A DNA stretch of 64,000 nt from Riemerella anatipestifer (lineage in GTDB: Bacteria > Bacteroidota > Bacteroidia > Flavobacteriales > Weeksellaceae). The notes beneath the pieces are model-generated. The model was not told the DNA's origin and ran no database searches. It worked only from the letters and a program-made list of their open reading frames with translations. Positions 7,313-16,214 of the stretch are shown here, in pieces. The position numbers were made by a program, and so were the translations under genes. How positions within the stretch are numbered: position 1 is the stretch's first letter; every line of letters begins with the position of its first letter. The stretch lies in assembly GCF_009670965.2 (NCBI RefSeq), contig NZ_CP073239.1:248001-312000 (forward strand). The letters are read 5' to 3'.

Positions 7313-7786
7313 TCAATCGTTATGATAAGGTTTGCCTTGCAAGATTTGGTCTGCACGGTAGATTTGTTCTACAAAGAATAGCCTTATCATCTGGTGGGTA
7401 AAGGTCATTTTAGAAAGAGCAAGTTTATCGTTGGCTCGTTGGTAAATCTCTTCCGAAAAACCATACGCCCCGCCTATCAAGAAACACACCCGCTTAATAG
7501 ACACATTCATATAATGATGGATTTGCTCCGAAAAAGCCCTACTGGTGAACTGCTTGCCCTTTTCGTCTAACAAAATAATGGTATCCGTACTTTCTATATG
7601 GTTGAAAAATAGTTTGGCTTCCTCTTTTTTAATCACTTCTGGGGTGAGGTTCTTAGCGTTTTTAATATCTGGAAGCTCTACGATGTCAAAATTATAGTAT
7701 TTGGGTAGCCTTTTATGGTAGTAACTAATGAGGTTTTGTATTTCCTTTTGGTCTGTTTTTCCGATACATATCAATTTGAACTGCAT
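7313..7786 (-). CDS. rlmH: 23S rRNA pseudouridine(1915) N3-methyltransferase RlmH
   Basis: A 157-residue SPOUT-class enzyme that methylates pseudouridine 1915 in helix 69 of 23S rRNA using S-adenosylmethionine. Visible family features are the N-terminal KLICIGK strand, LLDEKGKQFTSRAFSE, the knot loop FLIGGAYGFSEE, and the C-terminal FVEQIYRADQILQGKPYHND, which ends in the invariant YH. ATG 7786 is preferred over a TTG at 7792 because it gives the family's usual length. It is transcribed divergently from the BrkB-family gene through overlapping promoters. Confidence 0.96.
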   Translation of the reverse strand: MQFKLICIGKTDQKEIQNLISYYHKRLPKYYNFDIVELPDIKNAKNLTPEVIKKEEAKLFFNHIESTDTIILLDEKGKQFTSRAFSEQIHHYMNVSIKRVCFLIGGAYGFSEEIYQRANDKLALSKMTFTHQMIRLFFVEQIYRADQILQGKPYHND

Positions 7787-7807
7787 AAGCAAAAGATTTA
7801 TTTTTAA

Positions 7808-7828
7808 TATATTTGCGGTACAAATATA
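7808..7828. promoter_or_regulatory. Divergent promoters with two overlapping -7 boxes
   Basis: TATATTTG (7808-7815) on the plus strand and the same octamer on the minus strand (7828-7821) flank a 5-bp centre, forming a 21-bp palindromic arrangement. Each fits TAnnTTTG and points at one of the two flanking genes. Polymerase could hardly occupy both at once. Confidence 0.6.
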
Positions 7829-7834
7829 GATTTA

Positions 7835-8740
7835 ATGGCGCTAAAGACCCCTAAATTTCTTTTAAAAATTCACCGTTTTTTAGATTCTATCCACCTTCCT
7901 GTTTTAGAAATTTCTTTGTGGAAGATGTTTGAAATCTACGGGCAAGGGGTATTTAAAAATAATGTGGTAAAACAAGCTGCTAGTATCTCGTGGAGCTTCT
8001 TTTTGAGTATTTTCCCATTCCTGCTGTTTCTACTGTCTATTTTGCCTTATATGCCTCATTATGATAAACTCCAGTTCTATATTTTTGAGGTGTTTATGGC
8101 TAATATACTCCCCACCCATATGCTGCACGATGTTACGGAGTATATACAGAACAGCATTATCCCCAATATGAAAAGCATTAGCAAACTTACCATACTTTTT
8201 GCTTTGGTATTTGCTACTAATGGCACATTTTCCCTCATCAATGGGTTTAATGAAAATACCGACTCCAAAAGGACTTTCATCAGAGAATACACCATTTCTA
8301 TCTTGGTTACTCTAGCCTTTGTAACCTTGATATTTCTCTCTCTTTTTGGGATTTACTACTCCGAAGTGGTGCTTAAACTATTCACGCCTAAATACAATCT
8401 CAACTGGCTTATTGTTAATCTATCTAAGATTATTGGGTTTATCTCGTTCCCGTTGTTTTATTTTATTTTGTTGAGCCTTTTCTATTGGGTAGGGTGTGTA
8501 AAAGTGAAAAGGTGGCTGTCTGCCGTTCCTGGAGCAGTACTCACCACCTTGTTATTTGTACTCATTACCTATGGATTTATCTTCTACGCTGCAAATTTCG
8601 CCAGATACAATGTACTCTACGGCTCAATAGGAACTATTATTTTAGCGATGATTTGGGTTAATCTCAACATTATCCTCATACTCCTAGGCAACGAGCTCAA
8701 CCTCGCTATAGACCGAGTGAAAAGAAATAAGCTCCCTTAA
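7835..8740 (+). CDS. YihY/BrkB family inner-membrane protein
   Basis: A 301-residue protein with about six transmembrane segments and the family hallmarks: an N-terminal amphipathic region, AASISWSFFLSIFPFLLFLLS near residue 50, and a C-terminal YGSIGTIILAMIWVNLNIILILLGNELN. The older name ribonuclease BN for YihY is an error; the true function is unknown, with transport or envelope roles proposed. It starts at ATG 7835, 19 bp after its -7 box, and ends one base before the convergent btuG-like gene. Confidence 0.9.
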   Translation: MALKTPKFLLKIHRFLDSIHLPVLEISLWKMFEIYGQGVFKNNVVKQAASISWSFFLSIFPFLLFLLSILPYMPHYDKLQFYIFEVFMANILPTHMLHDVTEYIQNSIIPNMKSISKLTILFALVFATNGTFSLINGFNENTDSKRTFIREYTISILVTLAFVTLIFLSLFGIYYSEVVLKLFTPKYNLNWLIVNLSKIIGFISFPLFYFILLSLFYWVGCVKVKRWLSAVPGAVLTTLLFVLITYGFIFYAANFARYNVLYGSIGTIILAMIWVNLNIILILLGNELNLAIDRVKRNKLP

Positions 8741-9787
8741 CTACTCCACTACGCTGTTAGGATAAAGCCCTGTAGAAATGGTTTTCTGTAAACCTGCTTC
8801 GTTAAAGAATAAAGCCTTAGCATTTCTGCCATCTAGCCCTACCGCAAAAATCTCATCTAGTTTAGATAATCTATAGAAAGAAGTTTCGGAAACTTGGGTA
8901 CTCTTGGTAAGGTCAGAGCCTACCGCTGCCTTGTGTAGTTTGCCATCTACTAAGAAGAAATAAGACTGATTAACCTTTACAATTTCCTGAATACTTTCCT
9001 TTTTGTCGGGAGTTTGAGCCCAGTCGTAAGTTTTTTCTACTCCAGAGGCAGTAAGCGTCCAAATGCTACCGTCCACCGTGCTAGTGTAAGCCCAGTTAGC
9101 ACTAGCATCGTAAAAGCCATCTCCCTTACAAGTAATAAGCACTTTGTTATCCTCTATTAAATAACCATTAGGATTGTAACCAATAGTGTAATATTTTTCC
9201 ACCACATTGCTAGACGGATTAACAACGGCTAGTTTGTTATTTTTACCCCACCCCCCTTCTAGCAATGCATAAATCTTGTTTTGGAACGAGAATATCTTCT
9301 CTACCCCATAATCTACCGATATTTTAGCTACTTCTTTTAAAGTTGTTGCGTCTAGCACCAATATATAGTCGTCTGTATTATCAAGACCTTCGCCCCAATT
9401 GGTAATGTAAAGTTTACCATTAACTACCGTCATATATCTAGGATTTTTAAGCCCTGTGGTTACTTCAGCTTGTTTTTTCATGGTGTATCTGTTCACTTTT
9501 ACCAATTTGTTGCTGTTATTAACAACAATGTAAAGGTCGTCTCCATTTCGGTAAGAAGACTGTGGCGTATCTCCTAGAGCTTCGCTGTTTACCTTCTGAT
9601 ACACCTTTTCTTCTGTGTTAGAAAAACCATAAGAAACATAATCTAAACTCCCATTGTTCTGACCGAAATAGCCTTCATTCAAAATAAAAAAGCCATTTTC
9701 ATAATCTCCTTTTGGAGTGTAGTCTTCGTTTCTGTTACACGCTGTAAGTAATACTACAGCCGATAAAAAAGCTAGTGATTTCTTCAT
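8741..9787 (-). CDS. BtuG-like surface lipoprotein, DUF5074/YncE-type beta-propeller
   Basis: A 348-residue lipoprotein: MKKSLAFLSAVVLLTAC is a signal peptide with lipobox LTAC. The rest (NGFFILNEGYFGQNNGSLDYVS, then repeated blades such as VVNGKLYITNWGEG) is a DUF5074-type propeller. In Bacteroides, BtuG lipoproteins of this class cap BtuB and bind vitamin B12 with very high affinity. Here the gene lies 12 nt after a btuB-like receptor under a cobalamin riboswitch, so B12 capture at the cell surface is the likely job. The assignment rests on context and fold type. Confidence 0.78.
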   Translation of the reverse strand: MKKSLAFLSAVVLLTACNRNEDYTPKGDYENGFFILNEGYFGQNNGSLDYVSYGFSNTEEKVYQKVNSEALGDTPQSSYRNGDDLYIVVNNSNKLVKVNRYTMKKQAEVTTGLKNPRYMTVVNGKLYITNWGEGLDNTDDYILVLDATTLKEVAKISVDYGVEKIFSFQNKIYALLEGGWGKNNKLAVVNPSSNVVEKYYTIGYNPNGYLIEDNKVLITCKGDGFYDASANWAYTSTVDGSIWTLTASGVEKTYDWAQTPDKKESIQEIVKVNQSYFFLVDGKLHKAAVGSDLTKSTQVSETSFYRLSKLDEIFAVGLDGRNAKALFFNEAGLQKTISTGLYPNSVVE

Positions 9788-9799
9788 AAAATATGGATA

Positions 9800-11626
9800 T
9801 TAAAAATTAGTTTTTAAAGTAGTTAAAAAATACCTGCCTGGCATAGGATAGCCTTGCATTGTGTTATAAGACTGGTCTAGAATATTCTGAGCTCTAATGT
9901 TAAGAGAATTACTAATGTTCTTTAATTTGAAATCAAACCCTAAACCTACATTCCACAAGTGATAAGGTGCTAAAAAATCTCTATTTATCTGGTCTGTGGC
10001 TCTCTCCGAAGTGAACAAATGTTCTAGCTCTAAGTGGTATTTTTTCCAATCTAAACTAAATGTATTAGAGTAGTTCCACCTAGGAATATAGATAAGTGAT
10101 TTTTGAGTTCGCTGATTATAGGTTTCGGTGTAGGTCAGTAAATTATTAAAATTAAGCCCCACGCCCCCCCAAACAAAACGATGAGAAGACCTTGCTTGTC
10201 CACCTTTGGTAATAACAAAATCTAAATTAGTAGGTGTCCAAAAACCCATATCGTTAGGATACCATAATATCCAATCTTTTACCTCACCATAATGCACAGA
10301 TACTCCTACAGATTGTGTGTTTCTGTATTTATAGCCTACACTCAACTCCCCCATCTTCCCTGCTTCGGGCTTTAGTTGTGGGTTTCCACCTTGTTTCCAA
10401 TACAAATCGTTAAAGGTAGGTAGCCTGTAAGAAGTGGCATAAGAAGCCTTGATACTTAAATGTTTCAGAGGCTCTAATTCCACCCCCACATCGTAAGTAA
10501 TAGGAATGCTAAACAAAGATGAGAACGACTTTCGCAAGTTAGCAGAAACCACACTCCAATCGTTAAAATTATAACGGTAATTCACAAACGAATGCCACTC
10601 TTTAAGCGGACTAATCCTTAGATTATCGCCACCTCCTGTGGTATATTTGGACTGAAGCCCCAGCGTTACCAATGATTTACTAAACGCTAACTTTGCAATA
10701 TAGTTGGCAAAATAGTTTTCGGCAAAACTAACCGTCCCACCATCTTTGGCATTCATTCTAAACCTAAAAAACTCTTTGGTATAGGCAGATTGCAACTGCT
10801 GTTCAAAACCTCTATTATGATAAAACCAAGACACTTGCATACGAGTGCTTTCGTCATCTTGAATTTGCTGTGCTATGGGTTGTGCTTCGGTAGCTCCTAC
10901 ATTTCTAGACGCCCACTGATTCCAAATATTAAAGGAGATTTTATGCTTCCCACTAAGTTTATAGATGCTATTAAGATAAATATCCGCAATATCAAATCCT
11001 GAATTTCTTGTTTTACCTTTCTTACCAAATTTATCTCGGAACGGAAATTCGTTATCCGAACGAAGGTAATTCGCACCCACATTCCAGCTCCATCTAGAAG
11101 TATTGTTCTGTACCGAAAAGCTATTTCTGCTAAGTCCAAAACTGCCTAAGGCATTCTCTAACCTGTATTGCGTTGGCTCGTTAAAATTGGGATTAAATTC
11201 TAAAGCGAACACTCCGCCCAACGCTCCACTCCCGAAACCACTGCTCCCCGAGCCACTACGATAGGTTAAACTACTGCTTACATTAGAGCTGATAATATTA
11301 GCATCTACTTGCCCATTTAAAGAGGAGTTGATAGGAATGCCTTCCCAAGTAAATAAATGTTGAGATGGCGAAAGTCCCTTTATAGAAACTGATGCTAAAT
11401 TGCCATAGCCGTAGTTCCTAATAACCGCTCCCGTCTGCTTTTGGAGTAGTCCTTCTATAAAAATCTCTGGATTGTTCTTTAAATCAACTTTAACCACCTC
11501 GTGTCCCACAGAAAGCAAAGTAGGCGACACCAGATTGATGGCTACGGTATCTATAACCGTTTCCTTCTGTTGAGCTTGCACAAAAAAGACCGACGATAGG
11601 CTCGTCAGCAAAACTAATCTTACCAT
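9800..11626 (-). CDS. btuB: TonB-dependent vitamin B12 receptor, BtuB-like
   Basis: A 608-residue outer-membrane receptor with signal peptide (cut after VQAQQ), a plug domain (ILLQKQTGAVIRNYG region, residues ~55-160, with IKGLSPSQHLFTWEGIPINS), and a 22-strand-type barrel ending in the aromatic LTTLKTNF. No TonB box was picked out with certainty, and there is no N-terminal carboxypeptidase-like domain. The cobalamin riboswitch immediately upstream and the BtuG-like gene downstream identify B12 as the substrate; the receptor sequence alone would not. Confidence 0.87.
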   Translation of the reverse strand: MVRLVLLTSLSSVFFVQAQQKETVIDTVAINLVSPTLLSVGHEVVKVDLKNNPEIFIEGLLQKQTGAVIRNYGYGNLASVSIKGLSPSQHLFTWEGIPINSSLNGQVDANIISSNVSSSLTYRSGSGSSGFGSGALGGVFALEFNPNFNEPTQYRLENALGSFGLSRNSFSVQNNTSRWSWNVGANYLRSDNEFPFRDKFGKKGKTRNSGFDIADIYLNSIYKLSGKHKISFNIWNQWASRNVGATEAQPIAQQIQDDESTRMQVSWFYHNRGFEQQLQSAYTKEFFRFRMNAKDGGTVSFAENYFANYIAKLAFSKSLVTLGLQSKYTTGGGDNLRISPLKEWHSFVNYRYNFNDWSVVSANLRKSFSSLFSIPITYDVGVELEPLKHLSIKASYATSYRLPTFNDLYWKQGGNPQLKPEAGKMGELSVGYKYRNTQSVGVSVHYGEVKDWILWYPNDMGFWTPTNLDFVITKGGQARSSHRFVWGGVGLNFNNLLTYTETYNQRTQKSLIYIPRWNYSNTFSLDWKKYHLELEHLFTSERATDQINRDFLAPYHLWNVGLGFDFKLKNISNSLNIRAQNILDQSYNTMQGYPMPGRYFLTTLKTNF

Positions 11627-11670
11627 ATAAAATACTCTTCCTCCGAAAGTTTTTATTAAAATATCATTCG

Positions 11671-11832
11671 TTTGGCAGGTCTCCTGACTTTTGCATTTCT
11701 ACGCCTTCCCGCATAACAATAATACAGTGGCAATAATGTAGAAACTTTATTAAAGCAATTTACAGTTGCGGGGACAGTTCAAGACTTTCACTTGATTCCC
11801 TTTTAATTAACCCAGTAGGCTAAACCAAAACT
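11671..11832 (-). ncRNA. Cobalamin riboswitch
   Basis: On the minus strand the core is clear: AAAGGGAATCAAGTGAAAGT, then GAACTGTCCCCGCAACTGTA, a GCCACTG segment and the closing AAGTCAGGAGACCTGCC (plus-strand 11674-11690). It lies between a TATCTTTG box (11844-11837) and the btuB start at 11626. Binding of adenosyl- or other cobalamin should lower expression of btuB and the btuG-like gene. Confidence 0.95.
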
Positions 11833-11836
11833 TCGG

Positions 11837-11844
11837 CAAAGATA
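11837..11844 (-). promoter_or_regulatory. -7 box TATCTTTG of the B12 uptake operon
   Basis: A consensus box directly upstream of the riboswitch; transcription would start within the first bases of the aptamer leader. Confidence 0.6.
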
Positions 11845-11894
11845 GTTTTATTTTTTGATGTCTAGGCTCTAAATCACTGCAAAATATTCACTAT

Positions 11895-13751
11895 TTAGCT
11901 TTTTTCTTCTTCCACCTCTTCCTCTTCGTCTAGCCAGTGTTCATCTTCAAACGAGATATTATCATCGGCTAATAAACGAGCTTCTCTTTCTAGAGATTCT
12001 TTAATGGTAAATGTCGTATCGCTGTCTATATCTTGCTTAGCTAAACGAATGGTAGAATCATTATCTATGGCGATAAATCTATTCGCTAATCTTCTTGCAG
12101 CGTATTTTCTAAAGCCTGATGCGTTTAAAATATCCACTCCCATATTAACCGCCGTTTCCAAGGTCTCTCTATAAATATTGTGGATACCGTCGTTAATAAA
12201 ATCGTAAGCGTCTAAACGGTTTCTAGCCCTAACAAATATTTGCAAATGAGGAAAATGAGCCTTTGCCATTCTAATCATATACTTATTGCTTTCAGGGTCG
12301 TCTAAACATAGTACCAATATTTCGGCATTTTCAGCACCTGCTGCTCTCATAATTTCAACCCTTTTGGCATCGCCGTAATACACTTTAAAACCTTTCTGTC
12401 TAAGAAGATTCACACGGTTAGAATCGTTATCCAAGACCGTGGCTTTTATACCACTTACCTTTAACAAACGACCAACGGTACTCCCAAAATGCCCAAAGCC
12501 TACAATAATTATTTTTTTCTGTTTGATAGGTTCTGAAATTAAATCTGATACAGGTTCTTCAAATTTAACATTGAAATTAGGAGCGATAACCCTTTCATTT
12601 AGTAATAGTAAAAATGGCGTAATCATCATAGAAATCGCCACAACAGAAATCATTTGAGAGCTTATCTCTAAATCTAGTAAATTAAGTTTAACGGCAAAAG
12701 TGATAATCACAAAGGCAAACTCTCCCACTTGGGACATTCCGAAGGAATAGAGGAAGTTTTGGTCGTTGCTCATTTTAAACATCTTCCCTACCAAGAACAA
12801 CACTCCAAACTTAACCAATGTTGCCAAAACAACCATTGAGAATATAAATAATGGGTCTTGCTGTATCACATTAAAGTTAATTGTAGAACCTACACTCACA
12901 AAGAAAACCGCCAAAAGCAAACCTTTAAATGGGTCTATTTGGCTTTCTAATTCGTGTCTAAATTCGGTATTGGCTAGCATCACACCTGCCAAAAAGGCTC
13001 CCAAAGCGGGGCTTAATCCTGCGAGTAGCATCAACTCGGAAACTCCTACCACCAAGAATAATGACGATGCGGTAAGCAACTCATTCATTCCTGAACGAGA
13101 TACATATCTTAAAAAGGGCACAAAGAGATATCTACCTAAAAGAATAAGCACTCCCACACCTAATATCACCGAAAAGGGTTGCAGCCATTCTGGTAAATAA
13201 GTAATCAGTACTGATTTTTCTCCGCCACCTTCGGATTGCCCTGCCAACATCGGTAACAACGCCAAAATAGGAATTACCGCTATATCTTGAAATAATAAGG
13301 TGGAAAATGAAGCCTCTCCAGATACGGTATTAAATAGGTTTTTTTCCTTTAATGTTTGTAAAACAATCGCTGTGGAAGACATTGCAAATGCTATAGAAAC
13401 TACAATATTAGTGGTAACCTCCCACCCTGCCAAATGCAATATCGGGAATATCAATCCGGAGGTAAATGCCATCTGAGAAAAGCCAAGCCCCAAAATACTT
13501 TTTCTCATAGCCCAAAATTTACGAGGCTCTAACTCCAAACCAATAATAAAGAGTAACATCACCACTCCAAATTCGGTACTGTGCATCACATCTTCTGCAT
13601 TACCTGTAAGTTTCAATGCAAAAGGTCCCACCAAAATACCTCCTAAAATATAGCCTATAACCGAACTAAAACCAAACTTCCTTACAATAGGCACTAAAAA
13701 AATAGCAGCCCCTAGATAGACTAAAGTAATCTTAAATAAACTCTCTGACAT
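11895..13751 (-). CDS. CPA2 cation:proton antiporter, KefB/KefC type
   Basis: A 618-residue membrane protein. Residues 1-385 form a Na+/H+ exchanger domain of about twelve helices, including GYILGGILVGP, SSTAIVLQTLKE and LAGVMLANTEFRHELE. From about residue 398, KIIIVGFGHFGSTVGRLLK with its GxGxxG and a following DNDSNR start an RCK/TrkA-N domain that binds NAD(H) or similar ligands. The C-terminal tail is very acidic (DEEEEVEEE). Its ATG overlaps the stop of the upstream oxidoreductase (TAATG), as in kefF-kefC pairs. Glutathione gating is known for the E. coli proteins and not established here. Confidence 0.9.
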   Translation of the reverse strand: MSESLFKITLVYLGAAIFLVPIVRKFGFSSVIGYILGGILVGPFALKLTGNAEDVMHSTEFGVVMLLFIIGLELEPRKFWAMRKSILGLGFSQMAFTSGLIFPILHLAGWEVTTNIVVSIAFAMSSTAIVLQTLKEKNLFNTVSGEASFSTLLFQDIAVIPILALLPMLAGQSEGGGEKSVLITYLPEWLQPFSVILGVGVLILLGRYLFVPFLRYVSRSGMNELLTASSLFLVVGVSELMLLAGLSPALGAFLAGVMLANTEFRHELESQIDPFKGLLLAVFFVSVGSTINFNVIQQDPLFIFSMVVLATLVKFGVLFLVGKMFKMSNDQNFLYSFGMSQVGEFAFVIITFAVKLNLLDLEISSQMISVVAISMMITPFLLLLNERVIAPNFNVKFEEPVSDLISEPIKQKKIIIVGFGHFGSTVGRLLKVSGIKATVLDNDSNRVNLLRQKGFKVYYGDAKRVEIMRAAGAENAEILVLCLDDPESNKYMIRMAKAHFPHLQIFVRARNRLDAYDFINDGIHNIYRETLETAVNMGVDILNASGFRKYAARRLANRFIAIDNDSTIRLAKQDIDSDTTFTIKESLEREARLLADDNISFEDEHWLDEEEEVEEEKS

Positions 13752-14281
13752 TAATTCAAAAATTTAGAAATTTCCTGTTGAATTTCACTAACTTCTTCTA
13801 TTGTTTTTTGCTTTGCGGCATACACACAAATCGTTTTCTCTACTGATACGCCTAGAGTTTCTAAACTCTTGGTAAGAGGCAATATAAAATCTTCTATAGA
13901 CCTTTCATACATTCCTCCTTGGGTATAGGAATTTTCGGAGCCACCTGCACTTACAATTATCATGGCTTTTTTCCCTGCGAGTGGATTTTCATTCTGTTTA
14001 CCAAGCCACTTCATATCCAATACCTCGCTTAACCATAAATTAAGCAGTGGTGGAATACCTAACCATATCAGCGGAAACTGAAAGATGAGTTTATCGTAAT
14101 TCCTAATCCTTTTTCGTTCCCTAAATGCAGCGATATGAAAATTAGGATACTCTTCGTACAAATCTCTAAAAGTAATATTTTCTTTATCTTGGTAAAATGA
14201 AATAAGATGAGTATTAAATACCGAATATTCTAAAAACGGATGTGCAAATAATACTAAGGTTTTTTCTACTTTACTTTCCAA
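13751..14281 (-). CDS. NAD(P)H-dependent oxidoreductase, KefF/KefG-like
   Basis: A 176-residue flavodoxin-fold protein (Flavodoxin_2 family): KTLVLFAHPFLEYSVFN binds the flavin phosphate, FQFPLIWLGIPPLLNLWLSEV is the typical WYS/WLG stretch, and IIVSAGGSENSYTQGG follows. It overlaps the antiporter start by one base, so translation is coupled. In enterobacteria the ancillary oxidoreductases KefF and KefG are needed for full antiporter activity and detoxify quinones or electrophiles; this pair probably works the same way. Confidence 0.88.
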   Translation of the reverse strand: MESKVEKTLVLFAHPFLEYSVFNTHLISFYQDKENITFRDLYEEYPNFHIAAFRERKRIRNYDKLIFQFPLIWLGIPPLLNLWLSEVLDMKWLGKQNENPLAGKKAMIIVSAGGSENSYTQGGMYERSIEDFILPLTKSLETLGVSVEKTICVYAAKQKTIEEVSEIQQEISKFLN

Positions 14282-14343
14282 TTTTATAGCGTTTGGCGTA
14301 AAGGTAATATTTTAAAACTTAAAAAGCAAATACGAGCTAAAGG

Positions 14344-14925
14344 CTATTTGTGTTTGTTTAACTGATTCCAAAAATCTAAGAACTCTGTTTTAACCTTCTT
14401 TGGCAAAGTTTTAAAATCATCATCAAAAATAGTATCAGAAAACTGACTTTCTACAGTTGTCCACATTTTGTAGGCTTTATTTTTATAAACAACTATTCCC
14501 CACACACGCTCTAATGGGCTATCCATACCATTTTTATACTCATCTATAATGTAAATAAACTCTGCATAGCCATCTTTGTCTATATCACTATACATCATTC
14601 TATTATTCACAAACGCCAAAGATTTATTTACGGGGTGTTCTAACTTTGTGCTAAACACTCTCTCAAAAACATTTTCTTGCTTTTTCTCAAATTTCTCTAT
14701 ATATAACAAATCATTTTCTGCTCCTGCCTTGTTTTTGGAAACTACAATATAGTTATTCGTAAGTCTATCATTAAACCCTATGGCAAACAATTTTCTATCA
14801 CCTGAAAAAGGTAAATCATTTTTGGTTAAGTGAGTAGAAAACCCGTCTATAACGGTAGTTACTTGCGACTTAATAATTACATTTGATAGCAGTGCTAACA
14901 CTAGAAGAATGTTTTTCATTTTCAT
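14344..14925 (-). CDS. Exported protein of unknown function
   Basis: 193 residues with a signal peptide (MKMKNILLVLALLSNVIIKSQ) and no transmembrane segment after it. The phrase MMYSDIDKDGYAEFIYIIDEY resembles the calcium-loop motif of FG-GAP/integrin-like repeats, DxDxDG. It is the last gene of a likely operon after the ECF sigma factor and the membrane protein (24-nt gap). A second Met (MKNILL) two codons in is an equally good start. I do not recognise the family. Confidence 0.7.
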   Translation of the reverse strand: MKMKNILLVLALLSNVIIKSQVTTVIDGFSTHLTKNDLPFSGDRKLFAIGFNDRLTNNYIVVSKNKAGAENDLLYIEKFEKKQENVFERVFSTKLEHPVNKSLAFVNNRMMYSDIDKDGYAEFIYIIDEYKNGMDSPLERVWGIVVYKNKAYKMWTTVESQFSDTIFDDDFKTLPKKVKTEFLDFWNQLNKHK

Positions 14926-14949
14926 ACTTTTTATAGATTTGTTCTTTTT

Positions 14950-15609
14950 TTAAGACAATGCTTGAAGTTGTTTTAGTTTCTCATTTAGTCTTTTAATAAT
15001 AATACCGTAAATCAGCCTATAATAAAGCCATATAAACCCAACTCCCAAAAAGATAGACACAACATAACTTACCAAAAACACCAAGAACTTCGGCTCTGAA
15101 AATGAAATATTTTGCACATAAGCCAAGTAAATAATTTCTGCCAAATACCCCAACATAATCACAAGAAACATCGCCAAATTAGCTAAGATAAAAGCATTTA
15201 CTATTCTTCTAAATTTAATAATCTGAGTGATAAATTTCTTAAGGTTAGATTCTATACTTATCTTTTGATAACTGTAATAAAAAAGCAACACAAACAAAAG
15301 CGTAAGAATAAGACTTGCCCCTTTAATAAACAACTCTATATTATGATAGTTTTCAATTAAATGTGTGCCTATTTTAATATTCATTTTATCAAAAATATTC
15401 AGTAAGGCTGGCTCCCTCCTAACGGAACAAAACCCATAGATATTGAAAGCCAATATTACAAGAAATTCAGCAACACCTATCCAAAAAATAGTTTTTACAT
15501 AATTGCGAGATTTCCTATTCAGCATTTGTTCTATCTGCCGATTATCGTAAGTAGGTTTAGGTTGCTCTCTCCAAACCTCTTTCATTTTATCTATATCAAA
15601 ATTAGGCAT
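14950..15609 (-). CDS. Membrane protein paired with an ECF sigma factor
   Basis: 219 residues: a hydrophilic N-terminus with MKEVWREQPKPTYDNRQIEQML (residues ~9-30), then about five transmembrane helices. It overlaps the sigma gene by 8 bp, the layout of a sigma/anti-sigma pair. No zinc-binding HxxxCxxC of classical ZAS anti-sigma factors is present, so an anti-sigma role is inferred from position only. Homologues in Flavobacteriia are, as I recall, often mislabelled as beta-carotene monooxygenase. Confidence 0.72.
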   Translation of the reverse strand: MPNFDIDKMKEVWREQPKPTYDNRQIEQMLNRKSRNYVKTIFWIGVAEFLVILAFNIYGFCSVRREPALLNIFDKMNIKIGTHLIENYHNIELFIKGASLILTLLFVLLFYYSYQKISIESNLKKFITQIIKFRRIVNAFILANLAMFLVIMLGYLAEIIYLAYVQNISFSEPKFLVFLVSYVVSIFLGVGFIWLYYRLIYGIIIKRLNEKLKQLQALS

Positions 15610-16096
15610 ATTGTTCCATTAGTGTTTTTAAAGTTTTTTTAAGACGGTTCATCTTCACCCTTGCATTAACCTCCGTTATCCCCAGAGTTTCTGCGATTTC
15701 TTTGTAGGACAATTCATCCAAGTACATCATTACAATAGCTCGCTCTACCTCGGGTAGCTTTTTTATCACTTTGTAAAGAAGTTCTACTTGTTGCCTTTGC
15801 TCATGCTGATTATCCTCGGGAGTATTATAAAAACCTTCATTAAGTTCGTTTGTTTTAGGTGATTTTGAGGATTTTCTAAAAAGTGTAATGGCTGTATTCA
15901 AAGACACACGATACATCCAAGTAGATATTTTGGACTGACCATTAAAAGAATCAAAAGAACGCCATAATTGTAGCACTATTTCTTGAAACAAATCTTGCTC
16001 ATCTTCTAGCGTATTGGTGTACATTCTAGAAACTTTAATGATAAGCCCTTGATGGATTTTAATAAGTTCCGAAAAGTCTTTTTCTTTTTGAGACAT
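15602..16096 (-). CDS. RNA polymerase sigma-70 factor, ECF subfamily
   Basis: 164 residues from ATG 16096; a GTG at 16114 would add six. Region 2 is EDEQDLFQEIVLQLWRSFDSFNGQSKISTWMYRVSLNTAI (about residues 30-69) with its DLFQEI core-binding and ISTWMYR promoter-melting parts. Region 4 is LPEVERAIVMMYLDELSYKEIAETLGITEVNARVKMNRLKK (about 115-155), the helix-turn-helix for the -35 element. It is translationally coupled to the membrane protein that follows. Its targets are unknown; autoregulation of this three-gene unit is likely. Confidence 0.95.
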   Translation of the reverse strand: MSQKEKDFSELIKIHQGLIIKVSRMYTNTLEDEQDLFQEIVLQLWRSFDSFNGQSKISTWMYRVSLNTAITLFRKSSKSPKTNELNEGFYNTPEDNQHEQRQQVELLYKVIKKLPEVERAIVMMYLDELSYKEIAETLGITEVNARVKMNRLKKTLKTLMEQYA

Positions 16097-16157
16097 TACT
16101 ACTTTTATCGGCACGAAGATAACAAATTACCCCAATATATCTCATATCTAAATCAAT

Positions 16158-16188
16158 AAAAAAACAGACCAATTTCTTAACTGGTCTG
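16158..16188 (-). terminator. Terminator after the nucleoside permease
   Basis: On the minus strand CAGACCAG, a short loop and TTGGTCTG are followed by a run of seven T. It separates the permease from the sigma-factor unit downstream. Confidence 0.75.
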
Positions 16189-16214
16189 CCTTCTGTATTT
16201 ATAAATATAAAATT

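Noticed and set aside
12439-13200. Plus-strand open frames opposite the KefC-type antiporter gene
   Set aside because: They are antisense shadows of a well-defined coding region, without family motifs or promoter boxes.
16097-16114. GTG start six codons upstream for the ECF sigma factor
   Set aside because: The ATG at 16096 begins the normal family N-terminus, and the extra six residues have no support.
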